Notes: generated by a model not told the origin, from the letters alone. Positions 1-5,558 are shown, counted from the first letter of the stretch. The stretch: 5,558 nt of DNA from Candidatus Omnitrophota bacterium (GCA_023248095.1 JAHFFF010000098.1:1-5558); one strand, 5' to 3'. Translations and numbers: made by a program.

Positions 1-408
<408 letters not shown>

Positions 409-457
409 ATTTTCCTTGGCATACGGTGTGATACCCTACTGCAGTTGTATTTTCTTT

Positions 458-575
458 TCCGGGTGCTTATACCGCGGGGGCCACACCCGTTCCCATTCCG
501 AATACGGTCGTTAAGCCCCGCAGGGCCGATGGTACTTGGCTGGCAACGGCCTGGGAGAGTAGGTCGGCGCCCGGT
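458..575 (+). rRNA. 5S ribosomal RNA
   Basis: Complete 5S rRNA of about 117 nt. The two ends form helix I: CCGGGTGC at 459-466 pairs with GCGCCCGG at 567-574, giving eight pairs with one G-U. Between them are the hallmark 5S segments CACACCCGTTCCCAT, CCGAATACGG, GTTAAGCCCC, GCCGATGGTACT and GGGAGAGTAGGTCG. It lies ~50 nt after the 23S 3' end, and the spacer (409-457) holds no tRNA, so the operon ends 23S-5S. A T-rich run (448-458) precedes the 5' end. The exact mature ends are uncertain by one or two bases. Confidence 0.97.
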
Positions 576-586
576 TTAAATTTGAG

Positions 587-618
587 AAGGCCTCCGTCAG
601 AATGACGGAGGCCTTTTT
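587..618 (+). terminator. Intrinsic terminator of the rRNA operon
   Basis: The sequence shows a perfect 13-bp inverted repeat. AAGGCCTCCGTCA at 587-599 is followed by a GAA loop (600-602) and its exact reverse complement at 603-615. The stem runs into five T residues (614-618). It starts 12 nt after the 5S helix-I strand, as expected for a Rho-independent terminator closing the rRNA transcript. It should insulate the following ATPase gene from rRNA transcription. Confidence 0.95.
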
Positions 619-685
619 CATCTTTGCTCATTTGGTGAGAGGTGTATTTAGATAGGTTAGAGTTAGATAAACTTTAGTGTGTACC

Positions 686-714
686 TTGACGTTTTTGCAT
701 TTATCATGTAATAT
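686..714 (+). promoter_or_regulatory. Sigma70-type promoter for the GspE/PilB-like ATPase gene
   Basis: A TTGACG -35 box (686-691) and a TAATAT -10 box (709-714) are separated by exactly 17 nt, in an AT-rich stretch between the rRNA terminator and the ATPase gene. The predicted transcription start is near 721. This gives a ~48-nt leader to the preferred ATG at 769, but places a GTG in the same reading frame almost exactly at the 5' end of the RNA. No operator was identified. TTAGATA occurs twice just upstream (648-654 and 663-669), without clear meaning. Confidence 0.75.
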
Positions 715-753
715 TCCTTAGTGAAAGTCCGAAGAAAGTGGCCTCATACAATT

Positions 754-760
754 GGAGGAG
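754..760 (+). promoter_or_regulatory. Shine-Dalgarno sequence deciding the ATPase start at 769
   Basis: GGAGGAG lies 8 nt before the ATG at 769. It is one of the few convincing ribosome-binding sites in the window. It supports ATG 769 over the upstream in-frame GTG at 721, which has no Shine-Dalgarno and would add 16 basic residues not expected before the conserved LGExLVExG start of the family. Confidence 0.85.
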
Positions 761-768
761 CCAGAAGA

Positions 769-2088
769 ATGTCCGAGAATAAGCAGCCGTTGGGTGAAAT
801 GCTAGTGGAAGCAGGAGTCATCACCAGCCAGGATCTGAAGGTCGCATTGGAGTCGCAACGTCACGTTCCTGCCCCACTGGGCGTGACCTTGGTGGAGCTG
901 GGGATTGCTAGAGAAGAGGATATCCTGCCGATCTTGGCACAGCAACTCAACCGCGTCGACGTCTCTCTGGCTGTTCGTGACAGGGACCCTGACCAGCTGA
1001 ACGTTACCGATGCCCTGCAACAGGTACTTTCAGACGCCGTGGAGGCCGGTGCGACCGACATCCACTTGGAACCGGTTCAGGCGGATATCAAGATTCGCGT
1101 TCGAATCGATGGGCTCCTTCGAGAAATGGCGGTCCCTCGGGTCATCAAGGCTCACTACCAAGCGGCTGTCTCCAGCGTGAAGGTAATGTGCAACCTGGAC
1201 ATCGCGGAGAAACGAATGCCTCAGGAGGGCCGCACGACCATCACGGCCGGGGATCAGACATTCGACCTGCGTGTTTCCATCTTGCCCTCCCATAACGGAG
1301 AGAGCGTTGTTGCCCGCGTGATTCAGTCGGAGAATCCCCGCAAGCTGTCCGTGTTAGGGATGGATCAGAAAACGCTGGATGTCATTGAAAAGGTGTTGCT
1401 GCGTCGATCGGGTTTGTTCTTAGTGACGGGGCCGACGGGCAGCGGGAAGACCAGTACCCTGTATGGATGTCTGCAGAGACTCAACGAGGCCACCCGGAAG
1501 ATCGTGACCATCGAGGATCCCATTGAGTATACCCTTCCGGAGGCCATCCAGATACAGGTGCAGCCTCAGATCGATTTGACCTTCGGCCGTTTACTGCGAA
1601 CGGTTCTTCGGCATGACCCCAACGTGGTGATGGTGGGTGAGATCCGCGATCTTGAGACGGCGGAGATCGCCATCCGGACTGCATTGACCGGGCATATGGT
1701 TCTTTCGACCCTTCACACCAATGATGCGGCCTCTTCCATCACCCGTCTTTTGGAGATGGGGATCGAGCCCTATTTGGTCGCTTCCAGCCTCATTTGCTCC
1801 TTGGCCCAGCGACTTGTGCGGACGATCTGCAAGCGTTGTCAGGGTAAGCGGTGCATTGCCTGTCTGGGTATAGGATTGAAAGGCCGGAGCGGTATCTTCG
1901 AGTGTTTGGTGGCAGACGAAGAGATCCGAAGTATGACCCTGAAGCGCGCCTCTGTGGAAGAGATCCGCCAGTATGCTCGCAGCCGAGGCATGACTACACT
2001 GTATGAGGACGGGATGAAGAAAGTGCAAGCGGGCCTAACCACTCAAGACGAGGTGGAGCGGGTCATCCACAGCGACGAACTGTTGTAA
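769..2088 (+). CDS. GspE/PulE/PilB-family secretion/pilus assembly ATPase, compact form
   Basis: Cytoplasmic hexameric ATPase family that powers type II secretion or type IV pilus extension; 439 aa from ATG 769, versus roughly 500-570 in typical GspE/PilB. Residues 7-30 and 36-59 are two tandem MshEN-like motifs (LGxxLVxxG...Q). The rest of the usual N-terminal domain is absent, and the PAS-like N2 domain begins near 80 (ATDIHLEP, 95-102; RIDGLLREM, 112-120). The motor domain has Walker A GPTGSGKT (221-228), an Asp box around TIEDPIEY (247-254), Walker B VVMVGEIRD (286-294, Glu291) and a His box GHMVLSTLHTND (308-319). The family tetracysteine site is present but compressed: Cys354, Cys357, Cys362, Cys365, followed by GRSGIFE. 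These ATPase motifs argue for GspE/PilB rather than PilT, which lacks the Cys motif. No pilin, GspF/PilC or secretin gene is nearby, so the partner system is unknown. It probably forms its own transcription unit, although no terminator is visible before yebC. Confidence 0.93.
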   Translation: MSENKQPLGEMLVEAGVITSQDLKVALESQRHVPAPLGVTLVELGIAREEDILPILAQQLNRVDVSLAVRDRDPDQLNVTDALQQVLSDAVEAGATDIHLEPVQADIKIRVRIDGLLREMAVPRVIKAHYQAAVSSVKVMCNLDIAEKRMPQEGRTTITAGDQTFDLRVSILPSHNGESVVARVIQSENPRKLSVLGMDQKTLDVIEKVLLRRSGLFLVTGPTGSGKTSTLYGCLQRLNEATRKIVTIEDPIEYTLPEAIQIQVQPQIDLTFGRLLRTVLRHDPNVVMVGEIRDLETAEIAIRTALTGHMVLSTLHTNDAASSITRLLEMGIEPYLVASSLICSLAQRLVRTICKRCQGKRCIACLGIGLKGRSGIFECLVADEEIRSMTLKRASVEEIRQYARSRGMTTLYEDGMKKVQAGLTTQDEVERVIHSDELL

Positions 2089-2131
2089 GCTTAGTAAGCC
2101 CTAATCACGTCTCACGCCGATCCCCCATTTT

Positions 2132-2140
2132 TGATATACT
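2132..2140 (+). promoter_or_regulatory. Extended -10 promoter for the yebC-ruvCAB operon
   Basis: TGATATACT matches the extended -10 consensus TGnTATAAT at eight of nine specified or free positions, with the -10 hexamer TATACT at 2135-2140. No good -35 box is present 16-18 nt upstream, which extended -10 promoters can tolerate. Transcription would start near 2146-2148, only 3-5 nt before the yebC ATG, giving a near-leaderless mRNA. The call rests on consensus matching and on its position directly before the operon. Confidence 0.6.
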
Positions 2141-2150
2141 GATCCTGCCA

Positions 2151-2906
2151 ATGTCCGGACATTCCAAGTGGGCCAGCATTAAGCATAAGAAAGGGGCTGC
2201 CGACGCCAAGCGAGGGCAGCTCTTCACAAAGCTCATCAAGGAAATTACCGCAGCTGCGCGCGCCGGTGGAGGCGATCCCGAGGGCAATCCCCGGCTCCGT
2301 TTGGCCATGGCCAAGGCGAAGGAAGGGAACATGCCCAAGGATAACATCGAGCGGGCGATCAAGAAAGGAACGGGAGAGCTGCCGGGCGTCTCGTACGAGG
2401 AAGTGATCTATGAAGGGTATGCGCCCGGAGGGGTGGCGGTCCTGGTGGAGGCGCTGACGGACAATAAGAATCGGACGACGGCAGAGGTCCGGAACATCTT
2501 CTCTAAGAACGGTGGCAACATGGCAGGAGCTGGCTCGACCGCTTGGATCTTCCACAAGAAGGGGTACATCTTAGTGGAGAAGAGCCGGATCGAAGAGGAG
2601 AGGTTGATGGACTTGGCCCTGGGGGCCGGGGCGGAAGATTTGAAATCGGAAGGGACCGCGTACGAAATTATCACCAACCCGAAGGATTTGGATTCCATCA
2701 AGTCTGCTTTGGAAAGGGCGGGGGTGGTCTGTCAGTCGGCCGAGTTGACGATGCTTCCCACCTCGACGGCTCCCGTTCGCGATGAGGCATCGGCCAGAAA
2801 GGTTCTTGCGTTTGTTGAGGCGCTGGAGGAGCACGACGACGTCAACCACGCCTACGCCAACTTCGATATCCCCGACGAAATTCTCGCAGCGGCTGCGACC
2901 AGTTGA
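2151..2906 (+). CDS. yebC: YebC/PmpR/TACO1-family translation factor or regulator
   Basis: Full-length YebC-family protein of 251 aa (family usually ~240-250). Signatures in order are the N-terminal GHSKWASIKHKK (3-14), NMPKDNIERAIKKG (60-73), YEGYAPGGVAVLVE (88-101) with TDNKNRT (103-109), GSTAWIF (128-134), and an acidic C-terminal segment EEHDDVNHAYANFDI (226-240). The family is long annotated as a transcriptional regulator (PmpR in Pseudomonas). More recent work on YebC and mitochondrial TACO1 supports a role in relieving ribosome stalling at proline-rich stretches, so the DNA-binding label should be treated with caution. The start is certain because MSGHSKW is the invariant family N-terminus. 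No Shine-Dalgarno precedes it, and the predicted transcription start is only a few bases upstream. It begins 62 nt after the ATPase stop and is followed by ruvC after 19 nt, a common arrangement. Confidence 0.97.
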   Translation: MSGHSKWASIKHKKGAADAKRGQLFTKLIKEITAAARAGGGDPEGNPRLRLAMAKAKEGNMPKDNIERAIKKGTGELPGVSYEEVIYEGYAPGGVAVLVEALTDNKNRTTAEVRNIFSKNGGNMAGAGSTAWIFHKKGYILVEKSRIEEERLMDLALGAGAEDLKSEGTAYEIITNPKDLDSIKSALERAGVVCQSAELTMLPTSTAPVRDEASARKVLAFVEALEEHDDVNHAYANFDIPDEILAAAATS

Positions 2907-2925
2907 ACCAGCAAGTCCGATCTGC

Positions 2926-3408
2926 TTGCGCATCTTAGGGGTGGATCCCGGGCTGGATCGGACCGGCTATGGGGTTATTGAATTGCAGAATGGATTGGGC
3001 CCACGCTTAGTTGAAGCAGGTTTGATTCGCACCCCTTCCGGGGAGTTATTGCCCCGCCGGTTGGCGACGGTGGCCAAGGAATTGAGGGAATTGATCGCCC
3101 AACACCGCCCTAACCTGCTCGCAGTGGAAGATCTTTACAGCAGCTACAAGACCCCTAGACCTGCGATCCTGATGGGACACGTGCGTGGAGTGGTGCTGGG
3201 TACCGCGGCACTAGCCGATATCCCCGTCGTCAGTTATCTCCCAACGCGCATCAAACAGGCGGTGGTGGGACAGGGGCACGCCTCAAAACTGCAGATAGCA
3301 CGATTGGTCCAAATGCGCCTGAACCTGAAGGATTCGCAGGTCCCCCCCGACGTCACCGACGCCTTGGCGGTGGCGCTCTGCCACGCGGATGCCTTGAGGC
3401 AGCCATGA
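2926..3408 (+). CDS. ruvC: RuvC, crossover (Holliday) junction endodeoxyribonuclease
   Basis: Dimeric RNase H-fold nuclease that makes symmetrical, Mg-dependent nicks in Holliday junctions delivered by RuvAB. The 160-aa product starts at a TTG, giving (M)RILGVDPG, the standard RuvC N-terminus; E. coli RuvC is 173 aa and has a longer C-terminal tail. The four catalytic acids are all visible: Asp7 (ILGVDPG), Glu68 (LLAVED), and Asp142 and Asp145 (PPDVTDALAVALCH). The conserved MGHVRGVV (83-90) and KQAVVGQGHASK (110-121) segments are also present. An ATG at 2782 in the same frame lies inside yebC and would add 48 residues unlike the family, so it is rejected. No clear Shine-Dalgarno precedes TTG 2926, which suggests weak or yebC-coupled initiation. 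The stop overlaps the ruvA start by 4 nt (ATGA). Confidence 0.95.
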   Translation: MRILGVDPGLDRTGYGVIELQNGLGPRLVEAGLIRTPSGELLPRRLATVAKELRELIAQHRPNLLAVEDLYSSYKTPRPAILMGHVRGVVLGTAALADIPVVSYLPTRIKQAVVGQGHASKLQIARLVQMRLNLKDSQVPPDVTDALAVALCHADALRQP

Positions 3409-4043
3409 TCTCTCGTCTGCACGGCACATTGGTGGACCGCCGGGAGACGACCATCCTGGTGGAAACCAACGGGGTCACGTACGAGATCTTGGTTCCCTCG
3501 GCCATTCTGCGGACGCTCGACCGGCACCTGGATCCGGACGGCCGCATCCGGCTCATCACCTATCATTACCACCATGTCGAGCCCTCTCGAGCGCTGCCCA
3601 TCTTGATCGGTTTTACCAATGAGATTGAACGGGATTTCTTCGAGCGATTCATCACTGTCTCTGGCATCGGTCCCAAGGCGGCGGTGCGGGCGTTGAATCA
3701 ACCGATTCCGATGATTGCGCGGGCCATTGACGACGGCAACATGGACATGCTGCGTTCCCTGCCGGGGATCGGGCCGCAGCGTGCCCGGGAGATCGTGGCC
3801 AAGCTGCAGGGCAAGGTGGGAAAATTTGCCTTGATGCCGGAGGAGGACGGGGCGCCCCGAGTGTCTGCTGCCGCAGGGCCGGATGCCGCTGCCGAGGCGC
3901 TGGAGGTTCTGCTGCAGCTTCAGTACAAACGGCAAGAGGCGCAGGGGATGGTTAAGAGTGCCCTCACCCGCAATCCGAACCTGACGTCGGCTGAGGAGAT
4001 CTTGAATGAGGTGTACAAGCAACGGGCGAAGGAACCGTCGTAG
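3405..4043 (+). CDS. ruvA: RuvA, Holliday junction-binding subunit
   Basis: Tetrameric protein that clamps the Holliday junction in a square-planar form and loads the RuvB rings; 212 aa, slightly longer than the ~200 typical. Domain I (about 1-70) begins MISRLHGTLV and is the OB-fold. Domain II carries two helix-hairpin-helix motifs, SGIGPKAAVRAL (86-97) and LPGIGPQRAREI (119-130). A flexible Ala/Gly-rich linker (about 145-162) leads to the RuvB-binding domain III (about 163-207; ALEVLLQLQYKRQEA, then LTSAEEILNEVYKQ). The acidic-pin region, Glu-Asp in E. coli, reads HHVEPSRALPILIGF here (56-70): a Glu-Pro, apparently with 2-3 extra residues. The ATG overlaps the ruvC TGA as ATGA, with a GAGG (3396-3399) 5 nt upstream as a modest Shine-Dalgarno, so coupled translation is likely. 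Identity is secure; only the pin variation is unusual. Confidence 0.96.
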   Translation: MISRLHGTLVDRRETTILVETNGVTYEILVPSAILRTLDRHLDPDGRIRLITYHYHHVEPSRALPILIGFTNEIERDFFERFITVSGIGPKAAVRALNQPIPMIARAIDDGNMDMLRSLPGIGPQRAREIVAKLQGKVGKFALMPEEDGAPRVSAAAGPDAAAEALEVLLQLQYKRQEAQGMVKSALTRNPNLTSAEEILNEVYKQRAKEPS

Positions 4044-4047
4044 TCGA

Positions 4048-5088
4048 ATGAAAGAGGAGATCCCCGTCAAGCCGAAGCAGGAAATGCGAGAGGTGCTGCT
4101 GACCCAGCAGGAGACCGACGAGGATCGGGTCCTAAACCTTTCCCTGCGGCCTCAGGGGCTGGATGAGTTCATCGGCCAGCCGGAGCTGGTGGGAAACCTG
4201 AAGATCGCCATTCAAGCGGCCAAGCAGAGGGGTGAGCCGCTGGAGCACCTGCTCCTGAGCGGGCCGCAGGGATTGGGGAAGACTACGTTGGCGTACATCC
4301 TTGCGCACGAGATGAATACCAAGATCACCGCTACCTCCGGGCCGGCCATCGAGCGGGCCGGCGACCTGATCGGGATCCTGACCAATCTGGGTGAAGGGGA
4401 CATCCTCTTTATCGACGAGATTCATCGGTTGTCCAAGGTGGTGGAGGAGTTTTTGTATCCGGCCATGGAGCAGTTCCAGATCGATTTTGTGATCGACAAG
4501 GGGCCGTACGCCAAGACGATCAAGTTCAATCTGAAACGATTCACCTTGGTGGGTGCCACCACTCGTTCGGGCCTGTTGACCGCTCCTCTCCGCGCACGGT
4601 TCGGCCTGGCGTATCATCTGAACTTTTACGAAGAGGAAGACCTGGTCCGGATTTTGGAACGATCCGCCAAGCTGCTCAGCAGCCCGCTGGACCAGGAAGG
4701 GGCTTCGGAGATTGCACGGCGTTCTCGCGGGACACCCCGGGTTGCCAATCGGCTGCTTCGCCGAGTCCGGGATTATGCGCAGGTGAAGGGAGACGGTGGC
4801 GTGACCAAGCCTCTTGCGGAGAAGGCCTTGAACGCTCAGGGGATCGACACGCTGGGGTTGGATGAGGTGGATCGTCGGGTGCTCAAGGCCATCCTGCATC
4901 AGTACAACGGCGGGCCGGTCGGTTTGGAGGCGTTGGCGGCAACGCTCAATGAGGAAGTGGATACTCTGGTGGATGTGGTGGAGCCGTACCTGCTGAAGGT
5001 TGGGCTTCTGCGGCGGACTCCGCGGGGGCGGGAGGCGACCCGGACCGCGCGGGAGCATCTGGGCATGGCGATCAAACCTCTGCTGTGA
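4048..5088 (+). CDS. ruvB: RuvB, Holliday junction branch-migration AAA+ ATPase
   Basis: Hexameric AAA+ motor that pulls DNA through the RuvA-junction complex. The 346-aa product (E. coli 336) carries about 10 extra residues in a charged N-terminal tail. Motifs are RPQGLDEFIGQ (34-44), Walker A GPQGLGKTT (72-80), Walker B ILFIDEIH (119-126, Asp123-Glu124), the RuvB beta-hairpin region (about 140-160) that contacts RuvA domain III, sensor 1 VGATTRSG (168-175), arginine finger in PLRARFG (180-186, probably Arg184), sensor 2 GTPRVANRLLRR (228-239), and a C-terminal winged helix containing GGPVGLEALA (288-297) and RTPRGREAT (323-331). Walker A has Gln74 where GPPGLGKT is usual. ATG 4048 lies 4 nt after the ruvA stop, with GAAGGAA (4028-4034) at a long 13-nt spacing. 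An in-frame ATG at 4006 lies inside ruvA and is less likely. Confidence 0.97.
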   Translation: MKEEIPVKPKQEMREVLLTQQETDEDRVLNLSLRPQGLDEFIGQPELVGNLKIAIQAAKQRGEPLEHLLLSGPQGLGKTTLAYILAHEMNTKITATSGPAIERAGDLIGILTNLGEGDILFIDEIHRLSKVVEEFLYPAMEQFQIDFVIDKGPYAKTIKFNLKRFTLVGATTRSGLLTAPLRARFGLAYHLNFYEEEDLVRILERSAKLLSSPLDQEGASEIARRSRGTPRVANRLLRRVRDYAQVKGDGGVTKPLAEKALNAQGIDTLGLDEVDRRVLKAILHQYNGGPVGLEALAATLNEEVDTLVDVVEPYLLKVGLLRRTPRGREATRTAREHLGMAIKPLL

Positions 5089-5303
5089 TGCCGGTTGGGA
5101 AATTTCTAATCCTCATGGGTCTTCTCCTGCTCGCGACGGGGCTCTTTGTGACCTACGGCCCGAAGCTTCCTTTCCCGCTGGGGCGTTTGCCGGGCGATGT
5201 TTTAATTCGGAAGGGCCACCTCACCTTCTCCTTTCCGATTGTGACCTGCCTGATCATCAGCCTTCTGCTGACGCTGTTGCTCAACCTGTTCTTGCGTCGT
5301 TAG
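5088..5303 (+). CDS. DUF2905-type small inner-membrane protein
   Basis: Two-pass membrane protein of 71 aa and unknown function. Segment 1 (about 5-24) and segment 2 (about 48-69) are strongly hydrophobic. Between them is a short loop with the family-like GRLPGDVLIRKG (32-43) and an aromatic/proline TFSFP entry into the second helix. This pattern of GKFLI start, LPGD, IR-G, F-FP and a C-terminal RR fits DUF2905. The start is ATG 5088, whose A is the last base of the ruvB TGA (TGATG). A GTG at 5085 would add only one Met and cannot be excluded. There is no Shine-Dalgarno, so expression probably depends on coupling to ruvB. The gene lies between ruvB and spoIID, a recurring position in several phyla. 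No enzymatic motif is visible. Confidence 0.88.
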   Translation: MPVGKFLILMGLLLLATGLFVTYGPKLPFPLGRLPGDVLIRKGHLTFSFPIVTCLIISLLLTLLLNLFLRR

Positions 5304-5304
5304 C

Positions 5305-5558
5305 ATGAGCAAGGACAATCCACGAGGCATCAGCTCCCCGCTCCAGGCAGCCCAGCTGCGCACCGTTCGCGACCTCGGTTTGGGACTACCCGTCGGGACG
5401 CGGGGGATCTTCCACTGGATTGCGATCACGTTCCTGTTTCTTCTCGCAATTTCCCAATATGCTTATGCGGAAGAACAGGTGGTTCGGGTGGCGATCCTCC
5501 AGGAGGTTCCCAGCGTGCGGGTGACGGTTCCCGGCCCCTGCCGCCTGATCGATCTGAA
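5305..5558 (+). CDS. spoIID: SpoIID/LytB-domain secreted protein, N-terminal part (truncated by window end)
   Basis: The open frame runs off the window after 84 complete codons. Residues 35-55 form a hydrophobic segment ending AYA before Glu-Glu, a good signal peptide with likely cleavage after residue 55. The mature start, VVRVAILQEVPSVRVTVPG (59-77), resembles the opening beta-strands of SpoIID-family proteins (VRVxLL...SVxVxxxG). In Bacillus, SpoIID is a lytic transglycosylase used in engulfment. In non-sporulating bacteria, related proteins are exported cell-envelope proteins of mostly unknown role. ATG 5305 lies 1 nt after the preceding stop and has no Shine-Dalgarno. It gives an unusually long ~34-residue N-terminal region before the hydrophobic core; a TTG at 5380 is the only obvious shorter alternative. 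The catalytic region is outside the window, so activity cannot be judged. Confidence 0.8.
   Translation, partial: MSKDNPRGISSPLQAAQLRTVRDLGLGLPVGTRGIFHWIAITFLFLLAISQYAYAEEQVVRVAILQEVPSVRVTVPGPCRLIDL

Noticed and set aside
431..450. Possible small hairpin in the 23S-5S spacer (ATAC...GTAT around palindrome ACTGCAGT)
   Set aside because: Only 4+2 pairs with a bulge; too weak to call a processing or regulatory structure.
648..669. Repeated TTAGATA upstream of the ATPase promoter
   Set aside because: Two 7-nt copies in AT-rich DNA may be chance; no known operator matches.
619..685. Search for a riboswitch, small RNA or sigma54 promoter between the rRNA terminator and the ATPase gene
   Set aside because: No conserved aptamer core, no stable stem and no GG-N10-GC element was seen.
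2089..2099. Inverted repeat GCTTAGTAAGC after the ATPase stop
   Set aside because: Only a 1-nt centre and no T-run, so not a credible terminator; read-through into yebC remains possible.
3234..4070. 278-codon minus-strand open frame
   Set aside because: Antisense to ruvC/ruvA, which are secure by motif. Long antisense frames are expected in GC-rich genes, and the translation has no recognisable domain.
4132..5058. 308-codon minus-strand open frame
   Set aside because: Antisense shadow of ruvB with low-complexity Arg/Pro/Gln-rich translation and no known motif.

Overview
The window reads left to right, with every supported gene on the + strand. It looks like bacterial chromosome of moderately high GC content. 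It opens with the 3' end of an rRNA operon: the last ~408 nt of 23S rRNA, a ~50-nt spacer without tRNA, 5S rRNA, and a perfect 13-bp hairpin terminator. After a ~70-nt AT-rich stretch, a strong sigma70-type promoter drives an orphan secretion/pilus-type ATPase of the GspE/PilB family. A second, extended -10 promoter then sits just before yebC.

From yebC onward the genes form a tightly packed operon: yebC - ruvC - ruvA - ruvB - a small DUF2905-type membrane protein - spoIID (cut by the window end). Gaps are 19, -4, +4, -1 and +1 nt, so translational coupling is likely. RuvA, RuvB and RuvC form the Holliday-junction resolvasome: RuvA recognises the junction, RuvB is the AAA+ branch-migration motor and RuvC the resolvase. 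YebC is a translation factor/regulator family that often precedes ruvC. The small membrane protein and the SpoIID-like envelope protein follow ruvB in several distant phyla, for reasons that are not known.

Organism: this order (yebC-ruvCAB-DUF2905-spoIID), the GC content and a secreted SpoIID-like protein suggest a Gram-negative-type bacterium of the Methylomirabilota (NC10), Nitrospirota or deltaproteobacterial kind. This is inference from memory of gene order, not a phylogenetic result.

No mobile element, CRISPR array, tRNA gene or phage gene was seen. The most distinctive object is the ATPase. It keeps two tandem 24-residue MshEN-like (c-di-GMP-binding type) motifs with the exact 29-residue offset. 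It lacks the rest of the usual N-terminal domain, and its tetracysteine metal site is compressed into two adjacent CxxCxG repeats. The other points of note are probable near-leaderless initiation of yebC and an altered acidic-pin region in RuvA.
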